DNA of 64,000 bases from NCBI GenBank assembly GCA_900538465.1, contig UPXV01000004.1, positions 1-64,000 on the forward strand, written 5' to 3'. Position 1 is the first letter of the stretch; each line of letters opens with the position of its first letter. The notes under the pieces were generated by a model that did not search any database, was not told where the DNA came from, and saw only the letters and a list, made by a program, of their open reading frames with translations. Position numbers and translations under genes: made by a program. This document shows, piece after piece, positions 58,970-64,000 of the stretch. Source of the stretch: an uncultured Erysipelotrichaceae bacterium (lineage in GTDB: Bacteria > Bacillota_I > Bacilli_A > Erysipelotrichales > Coprobacillaceae).

Positions 58970-59680
58970 TTATTCCCTGCCTTGTTTTTCAATTTTATAT
59001 CCCACACCCCATACAACTTTAAGGTAGCGAGGATTCTTTGGATCAATTTCAATTTTCTCTCTTAGATTACGAATGTGAACCATGACAGTATCAGTACTAA
59101 TAGCATCTTCTTGCCAAACACTTTCATAAATATTGTCAGCAGAAAAAACTTTGCCAGGGTAAGACATGAGTAATTCTAAGATTTTAAATTCGATAGGAGT
59201 GACTTTAACATTTTGACCTTCAACTGTAACAGTTTTTGTATCTAAGTTTAATTCTAATCCTCCAACAACATAACAGTTTTCACTTTGTTGGTGATCTTGC
59301 ATGATATTTAAGTATTTACTATAACGTCTCAGTTGTGAAGAGACTCTGGCTAATAGTTCCATTGGTACAAATGGTTTTGTGACATAATCATCAGCCCCAA
59401 TATTAAGACCAGTAATCTTATCAATGTCTTCAGATTTTGCAGATAACATAATAATTGGAAAATCGTATTTTTCTCTCATTCTCATTGTCATTTGGATACC
59501 ATCCATGATAGGCATCATAATATCAACAATTGCCAAATGAATTGTCTCTCTATCAACGATTTCTAATCCTTCTTGTCCATTATGAGCTTTTAAAACACGA
59601 TACCCCTGAGTTTTTAAATATATTTCAATGGCATTGCATATTTCAATTTCATCTTCAACAACTAATATTGTATATTCCAT
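58970..59680 (-). CDS. OmpR-type response regulator
   Basis: A 236-residue regulator. The receiver has VVEDE (7-11), phospho-acceptor Asp53 in LAIVDIMMPIMDG and Lys82 in MLSAKSED. The winged-helix effector at about 135-232 holds VTPIEFKILELLMSYPGKVFS and DTVMVHIRNLREKIE. It resembles VanR-type proteins. It is first in the operon with the kinase. A direct repeat with 11-bp period upstream of its own promoter, and again upstream of the neighbouring VTT gene, is a probable binding site. Confidence 0.93.
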   Translation of the reverse strand: MEYTILVVEDEIEICNAIEIYLKTQGYRVLKAHNGQEGLEIVDRETIHLAIVDIMMPIMDGIQMTMRMREKYDFPIIMLSAKSEDIDKITGLNIGADDYVTKPFVPMELLARVSSQLRRYSKYLNIMQDHQQSENCYVVGGLELNLDTKTVTVEGQNVKVTPIEFKILELLMSYPGKVFSADNIYESVWQEDAISTDTVMVHIRNLREKIEIDPKNPRYLKVVWGVGYKIEKQGRE

Positions 59681-59704
59681 TTCTATCCCTCACTTTTCTC
59701 ATAC

Positions 59705-59760
59705 ATTATACTGAAATTTGAAAAAGAAAAGTAGAGATAAATCTAAAGAATTTCTAAAGA
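59705..59760 (-). promoter_or_regulatory. Response-regulator operon promoter with direct-repeat box
   Basis: The plus strand shows TCTAAAGA-ATT-TCTAAAGA (59742-59760), two 8-bp repeats with an 11-bp period as used by OmpR-type proteins. On the minus strand it lies 32 bp upstream of TATAAT (59710-59705), and the -35 region is poor, suggesting activation. A 17-of-19 copy lies before the VTT gene. Confidence 0.65.
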
Positions 59761-60443
59761 TTGTAGTTTATAAGTTTCTTTTGACTTACTTTCTTATAAA
59801 TATAAAGACCTATAAGAGATATGATTCCTGTAACGATAAAGACAATAATTGAAAAAATATAATTTTCCACTCCAATCGCATGACCACCAATTGTACTTGT
59901 GATAATTGATGGGATTCTTGCAATAGTTGTAATTAATAAGAAAGTGGATAATTTCATATCTGTTAATGGAATAAAGTATGTGAGAGCATCTTTAGGTGTC
60001 CCAGGAATAAAGAAAATAAGAAAACATAACATATTTCTTTTTTCCTTGTTTTTTAAAAAAGAAACTTCTTCGATCTTCTTAATATCAATAAAGCGTTGAA
60101 TAAAAGAAATTCCAAATTTTTTGACAAAGAGATAAATCAGAATACTTCCAATTGCACTTCCAATCATACAAGCCAACAATCCACCAAAAGGGCCATATAA
60201 ATAACCTGCCATGATTTCAATGATTTCTCCTGGTAAGAAAACAAAAACAACTTGTAATGCCATCATAAGTGCTAAAATCAAATATCCAAAGACACCTAAC
60301 TCTTGAAGTTGATGTCTTAAAAACTGAGGATTATCAAAAAGCTTCATCATGGGTTGATATAGTAATAAGCATCCTATGGCCATAATCAGAAAGCATAATC
60401 CAATTCCCTTAATTTCTTTTTGATGTTGTTTTAAATAATTCAT
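59754..60443 (-). CDS. TVP38/TMEM64 (VTT domain) membrane protein
   Basis: A 229-residue protein with about six hydrophobic segments. It contains the VTT core VFLPGEIIEIMAGYLYGPFGG, then GSAIGSILIYLFVKKFG and the FIPGTPKDALTYF motif. Relatives (DedA, TVP38) move or scramble lipids, including undecaprenyl phosphate, and affect envelope stress. ATG 60443 is used, eight bases after AGGAG. Its promoter has the same direct-repeat box as the two-component operon, so it is a likely target of that system. Confidence 0.88.
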   Translation of the reverse strand: MNYLKQHQKEIKGIGLCFLIMAIGCLLLYQPMMKLFDNPQFLRHQLQELGVFGYLILALMMALQVVFVFLPGEIIEIMAGYLYGPFGGLLACMIGSAIGSILIYLFVKKFGISFIQRFIDIKKIEEVSFLKNKEKRNMLCFLIFFIPGTPKDALTYFIPLTDMKLSTFLLITTIARIPSIITSTIGGHAIGVENYIFSIIVFIVTGIISLIGLYIYKKVSQKKLINYNL

Positions 60444-60469
60444 TTCTATCACTCCTATTTACATGTTTT

Positions 60470-60526
60470 AGTATGAACATAAAATAGAAAAAACAGATTG
60501 TTATTTTTATAAAGAAATTCTAAAGA
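60470..60526 (-). promoter_or_regulatory. VTT gene promoter with direct-repeat box
   Basis: The plus strand shows TATAAAGA-AAT-TCTAAAGA (60508-60526), again with an 11-bp period. It lies 33 bp upstream of the minus-strand -10 CATACT (60475-60470). Sequence and spacing match the box at 59742. Confidence 0.62.
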
Positions 60527-60530
60527 AAAT

Positions 60531-60553
60531 AAAAACAAGAGCTTAAACTCTTG
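60531..60553 (-). terminator. Terminator of the HD-domain gene
   Basis: CAAGAG/CTCTTG around CTTAAA is followed on the minus strand by a T5 run just past the stop. Confidence 0.75.
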
Positions 60554-60554
60554 C

Positions 60555-61136
60555 CTATTTCTTGCCTTCTATAAAGTAAGTTGCTTCCATATCCGCTGTA
60601 GATAAAGCAAATGCAAGTGGAAACATCTCAAATGCAGTTCCTACATTTCTACTATCCTCACTACCTGCAAAGCCCATGTGATAGCGAATCGCAAAAGCTT
60701 CTTCCCTTGTTAAACGCATATAGCCACTAATCATATAAACACTCTTTTCACCATGACCATATGGCAATGTATCATTATATTCATAGGTTGGAACTTGAAT
60801 CCATTGTCCGTTTTCTTTCACGTTTCTTGTTCCTTTTTTATAGCAGTTAATTTTACATAAATCATGAAGTAATGCCACAATTGCAATACTTTCATCATTG
60901 TATTGAAGACCATAAGTTGTTTGTACACGTTCTCGAGATAAATAATCTTTTAAACAATCATAAACATTTAAACTATGTTCAACCAATCCACCATCATAAC
61001 TGCCATGAAATCTTGCACTTGCAGGAGCATCGAAAAAGTCGGAATTCTTTGATAATAAAAATTCTAAAAGTTTTTCACTTCCTTCACGATGAATATACTG
61101 TTTATAAATTTCAATAAAACGTTCTTTATTATTCAT
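60555..61136 (-). CDS. HD-domain phosphohydrolase
   Basis: A 193-residue HD-superfamily hydrolase with GGLVEHSLNV (His54), ALLHDLCK (His91-Asp92), the GHGEKS motif with another His, and a later Asp in ALSTADME. That metal set defines HD phosphohydrolases acting on nucleotides or phosphodiesters. The substrate is not known. Proteins of this size with the NVKENGQWIQVPTY region are common in clostridia-like genomes. AAGGAAG precedes the ATG. Monocistronic. Confidence 0.85.
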   Translation of the reverse strand: MNNKERFIEIYKQYIHREGSEKLLEFLLSKNSDFFDAPASARFHGSYDGGLVEHSLNVYDCLKDYLSRERVQTTYGLQYNDESIAIVALLHDLCKINCYKKGTRNVKENGQWIQVPTYEYNDTLPYGHGEKSVYMISGYMRLTREEAFAIRYHMGFAGSEDSRNVGTAFEMFPLAFALSTADMEATYFIEGKK

Positions 61137-61264
61137 GTTTTCACTTCCTTTTTACAAATTATATCAAAAATACATATGAATCAAAATTGTTTTGTATGAA
61201 AATTCTTAACTTTCTTTTTTATTTCTTCCATATTATAATAAAAGTATAGAAAAAGAGGGGTAGA

Positions 61265-61741
61265 ATGAAGAAAGTCAAAACAAATGTCTTACGTATCTTA
61301 GATCAACAACATATTCATTATGAAACAAGAGAATATGAATATGATGAAGAACATTTAAGTGGTGATCATATTGTTAATCAAGTTGATTTAGATGCTAATG
61401 AAATTTATAAAACATTGGTTTTAAAAGGAACACATCAATATTTGGTATGCTGTATACCTGTAATGGAAGAAATTGATTTAAAGAAGTTAGCAAAAGCAAG
61501 TGGAAATAAGAGTGTTGAGATGATTCATCAAAAAGATTTGTTACCTTTAACTGGTTATATGCGTGGTGGATGTTCTCCTATTGGTATGAAGAAAATGTTA
61601 TCGACTTATTTTCAAGAAGATATTGTTCATTTAAAAAGGGTAGCTGTTAGTGCTGGGAAAAGAGGATTACAAGTCATATTGGAACCAAATGACTTAATAA
61701 AATGTGTACAAGGAACATGTGTGGATGTTATAAGAAAGTAG
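61265..61741 (+). CDS. ybaK: YbaK/EbsC family Cys-tRNA(Pro) deacylase
   Basis: A 158-residue YbaK/EbsC protein starting KKVKTNVLRILDQQHIHYE and containing DANEIYKTLVLKG, the central lysine region SGNKSVEMI, and GYMRGGCSPIGMKK. YbaK removes cysteine wrongly attached to tRNA-Pro. Length matches the family. AGAGGGGT precedes ATG 61265. The gene is followed by remains of a decayed gene and a terminator. Confidence 0.93.
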   Translation: MKKVKTNVLRILDQQHIHYETREYEYDEEHLSGDHIVNQVDLDANEIYKTLVLKGTHQYLVCCIPVMEEIDLKKLAKASGNKSVEMIHQKDLLPLTGYMRGGCSPIGMKKMLSTYFQEDIVHLKRVAVSAGKRGLQVILEPNDLIKCVQGTCVDVIRK

Positions 61742-61971
61742 GGAGGATATGGAAGTGGCTCAGGAACTCTTGATCTTGTGACAATAACTACCAAAGCTAA
61801 CCTAAGAAAATTAGAAAGTGACTTTTATGAATCATAATCAGTGTTCAACAAGGAAATCATACCCAAGGCTGTCTTTCAATACCGGAATCACAAATAGTTT
61901 ATCTATTAAAGAAAACTGATTCATCTACAGGGTTTGTTATAAGTTTAATTGATAATATTGAAAATTATTAG
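61742..61971 (+). pseudogene. Decayed L,D-transpeptidase (YkuD-like) fragment
   Basis: Two overlapping frames carry protein-like sequence. The first (61742-61837) reads GYGSGSGTLDLVTITTK and ends DFYES-stop. The second, shifted by two bases (61831-61971), reads QGNHTQGCLSIPESQIVYLL and ends DNIENY-stop. HTQGCLSIPE resembles the catalytic Cys motif near the C terminus of L,D-transpeptidases. No start codon or RBS serves either part. It is probably the 3' remnant of a frameshifted gene. Confidence 0.5.
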
Positions 61972-61977
61972 GCGTTA

Positions 61978-62010
61978 AAAACCATCTTGCATAAAGCGGG
62001 ATGGTTTTCA
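61978..62010 (+). terminator. Terminator after the decayed gene
   Basis: AAAACCATCTTGC pairs with GCGGGATGGTTTT (two G-U pairs) around loop ATAAA. It directly follows the last stop codon, as expected if a gene once ended here. Confidence 0.82.
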
Positions 62011-62090
62011 AAATTTGTTATAAATTATCATGTGGTTTTAGTGGCTTTCAATTTATGGATTTGGTATAATAAAAACAAGAGGTGAACAAT

Positions 62091-63785
62091 ATGGATTATA
62101 ATAAAAATTATGAAAGATGGCTTAATCATCCTGCTGTAGATGAAGCCATGAAAGTTGAACTTGCAAGTATGGGAGAAAAAGAAAAAGAGGATGCCTTCTA
62201 TACAAATGTTGAATTTGGTACTGCTGGAATGAGAGGAATCTTAGGGCCAGGAACAAACCGTATGAATATCTATACAATTAGAAAAGCGAATGTTGGATTT
62301 GCTAAATATGTATTAGGATTAGAAAACGGTAAAGAAAGAGGCGTTGCGATTGGTTATGACAATCGTCATATGTCTTATCGTTTTGCGATTGAAAGTGCTA
62401 AGGTTTTAGCTACTTATGGTATCAAATCATTTATTTTTGAAAGTTTAAGACCTACACCTGAATTATCTTTTGCTGTGAGATATTTAAAATGTGCTGGAGG
62501 AATTATGATTACTGCTTCTCATAATCCAAAGGAATATAACGGATATAAAGTTTATGATGATACTGGATGTCAGTTGATTCCTGAATGGGGAGATCTAGTT
62601 GTTAAATATGTTAATGAAGTAGAAGATGAATTAGATGTAAAAGTATGTAGTGATGAAGAAGCTTATCCATATATGACATGGATTGGAAAAGAAGTTGATG
62701 AAGCTTATTATAAAGAAGTTATGGGTATTGAAATCAATCCTGGTATGGATAAGAGTGGATTCAAGATTGTTTTCTCACCACAACATGGAACAAGTAATAT
62801 TCCAGTGAGAGAATGTTTAGGACGTTTAGGATATGACGTTGTGCCAGTATTAGCACAATGTGCACCTGATCCTGATTATACAAATACGAAATCACCAAAC
62901 CCTGAAGTACCTGCTTCTTATGAATTAGCTATTAAAAAAGCAAAAGAAGTAGATGCTGATGTTGTGGTTATTTGTGATCCTGATGGAGATAGATTAGGGG
63001 TTGTTGCAAAACATAATGGTGAATATGTATTGATGAGTGGTAACCAATCTGCGGCTGTTTATTTGGAATATATTTTAAGCCAGATGAAAGACAAAGGAAC
63101 TTTACCTGATAATGCAGTGATGTATAATACAATTGTCACTTCTGATTTAGGTGAATTGGTTGCAAGAAGTTATGGTGTTGATGTTGAGAAGACATTAACT
63201 GGATTTAAGTTTATTGGGGATAAGATTAGAAAATATGAAAAGACTGGTGAAAAGACATTTGTCTTTGGATATGAAGAATCTTATGGATGTGTTGTTAAGG
63301 ATTTCGTAAGAGATAAAGATGCTGTTCAAGCTGTTTTAACAGCTGCTGAAGCAGGTAACTACTATAAGAAACAAGGTAAAGATTTGGTTGATATTTTAAA
63401 TGAATTATATGCAAAACATGGTACATTTAAAGAAACTCAAATTGCTTTATCTAAAGCAGGGGCTGCAGGAGCTGCTAGAATTAAAGAAATCATGGATAAC
63501 TTAAGAAAAGATGCTCCAACAGAAATTGGTGGTGTCAAAGTTGTTGCAAGTGAAGATTATCAAACAAGTGTAAGATATGAAAATGGTAGTGAAACAACAA
63601 TTGATTTACCAAAATCTAATGTACTAAAATATTACTTAGAAGATGGTTCTTGGATTGCTGCTAGACCAAGTGGTACTGAACCAAAATGTAAGTTCTATTT
63701 CTCTATTAAAGGAACAACTGCTGATGATGCAGCAAGCAAAACAGAAGTTTTCCATAAAGCAATGATGGAAATTATTGGTGAATAA
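62091..63785 (+). CDS. pgcA: Phosphoglucomutase/phosphomannomutase
   Basis: A 564-residue alpha-D-phosphohexomutase. The active-site serine lies in TASHNPKEYNG (Ser143), the metal loop is DPDGDR (296-301), the sugar loop is FGYEESYG, and the phosphate-binding loop is RPSGTEPK near the C terminus. It interconverts glucose-1- and glucose-6-phosphate for glycolipid, polysaccharide and glycogen synthesis. ATG 62091 is chosen over GTG 62082 by its spacing from AGAGGTG. TATAAT lies at about 62065. Monocistronic. Confidence 0.95.
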   Translation: MDYNKNYERWLNHPAVDEAMKVELASMGEKEKEDAFYTNVEFGTAGMRGILGPGTNRMNIYTIRKANVGFAKYVLGLENGKERGVAIGYDNRHMSYRFAIESAKVLATYGIKSFIFESLRPTPELSFAVRYLKCAGGIMITASHNPKEYNGYKVYDDTGCQLIPEWGDLVVKYVNEVEDELDVKVCSDEEAYPYMTWIGKEVDEAYYKEVMGIEINPGMDKSGFKIVFSPQHGTSNIPVRECLGRLGYDVVPVLAQCAPDPDYTNTKSPNPEVPASYELAIKKAKEVDADVVVICDPDGDRLGVVAKHNGEYVLMSGNQSAAVYLEYILSQMKDKGTLPDNAVMYNTIVTSDLGELVARSYGVDVEKTLTGFKFIGDKIRKYEKTGEKTFVFGYEESYGCVVKDFVRDKDAVQAVLTAAEAGNYYKKQGKDLVDILNELYAKHGTFKETQIALSKAGAAGAARIKEIMDNLRKDAPTEIGGVKVVASEDYQTSVRYENGSETTIDLPKSNVLKYYLEDGSWIAARPSGTEPKCKFYFSIKGTTADDAASKTEVFHKAMMEIIGE

Positions 63786-63809
63786 GGATTGAAATTTCAA
63801 TCCTTTTCT
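63784..63809 (+). terminator. pgcA terminator
   Basis: AAGGATTGAAA and TTTCAATCCTT form a perfect palindrome at the stop codon, followed by TTCTTTT. Confidence 0.85.
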
Positions 63810-63863
63810 TTTACACAAAATTTACACAAGTGATTTATAAAATAAAGATAGAAGGTGATTGGT

Positions 63864-64000
63864 ATGTATAAAATATTATTAATAGAAGATGATTTAGATA
63901 TTAGAAATATTATTGTGAAATATTTTGATAAACGGCATATTCAAGTGATTGAAGCAAGCGATGGACATATGGGATTATCATTAATGAATAAAGATATTCA
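63864..64000 (+). CDS. Response regulator receiver domain (partial, runs off the window)
   Basis: ATG 63864 follows GAAGGTGAT and opens MYKILLIEDDLDIRNIIVKY. This is the start of a CheY-like receiver with the acidic pair DD at 9-10, and the ASDGHMGLSLM helix follows. The frame is open to the window end (45 codons). It is likely an OmpR-type regulator of a second two-component system, but the effector domain is outside. Confidence 0.85.
   Translation, partial: MYKILLIEDDLDIRNIIVKYFDKRHIQVIEASDGHMGLSLMNKDI

Noticed and set aside
1..64000. CRISPR arrays, tRNA or rRNA genes, insertion sequences, prophage
   Set aside because: No regularly spaced repeats, cloverleaf-forming conserved sequences, transposase genes or phage structural genes were found on reading.

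Overview
The window is about 64 kb of AT-rich DNA from a Gram-positive chromosome using the standard bacterial code (several genes end in TGA). Low GC, GAGG/AGGAGG ribosome sites, a class B sortase, the rpsF-ssb-rpsR and gdpP-rplI-dnaB clusters, many PTS genes and peptidoglycan recycling all point to an anaerobic gut Firmicute. Erysipelotrichia/Coprobacillaceae is my best guess, by inference only. I saw no rRNA, tRNA, CRISPR array, transposase or prophage.

Layout. 1-7 kb: a MATE pump with its MarR regulator, an AEC transporter, a DegV-MarR operon, a PAP2 phosphatase, ychF-sortase B and an orphan recombinase-like domain behind a leader ORF. 7-14.7 kb: a compact ClpC-like ATPase, a peptide-type ABC pair, ispD, a GHL10 glycosidase, an amidase and a phosphoesterase. 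14.7-24 kb: rpsF-ssb-rpsR and DUF2232-gdpP-rplI-dnaB, split by a 3.5 kb accessory island. 24-26 kb: tdk, a probable small RNA and a TIGR02328 protein. 26-33 kb: MurNAc salvage (murR, anmK, murQ, PTS IIC, mupG, kinase). 33-39.5 kb: HAD, azlCD, esterases, typA. 39.7-46 kb: sucrose utilisation (scrA, two GH32 enzymes, scrR). 46-50 kb: nitroreductase, WG-repeat lipoprotein, membrane methyltransferase-like protein, ptsH. 50-56.8 kb: sdpRI, an ABC exporter, LysR-yeiH, a doubled GntR-like regulator. 56.8-64 kb: a two-component system and its likely target, HD protein, ybaK, a decayed L,D-transpeptidase, pgcA and the start of another response regulator.

The most interesting item is the island at 15.8-19.4 kb. 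It holds an ABC half-exporter, a convergent RRNPP-type (PlcR/Rgg-like) regulator, and, divergent from that regulator, a 44-codon secreted-peptide gene with its own RBS and terminator. The layout is that of a PapR/Phr-like quorum-sensing cassette. The regulator frame has an in-frame TAA followed by 32 further sensible codons.

Other notable signals are two candidate small RNAs (one with UUCCCC hairpin loops), perfect operator palindromes that pair local regulators with their targets (MarR x2, MurR, ScrR, SdpR), and a duplicated direct-repeat box that links the two-component operon to a neighbouring VTT-domain membrane gene.
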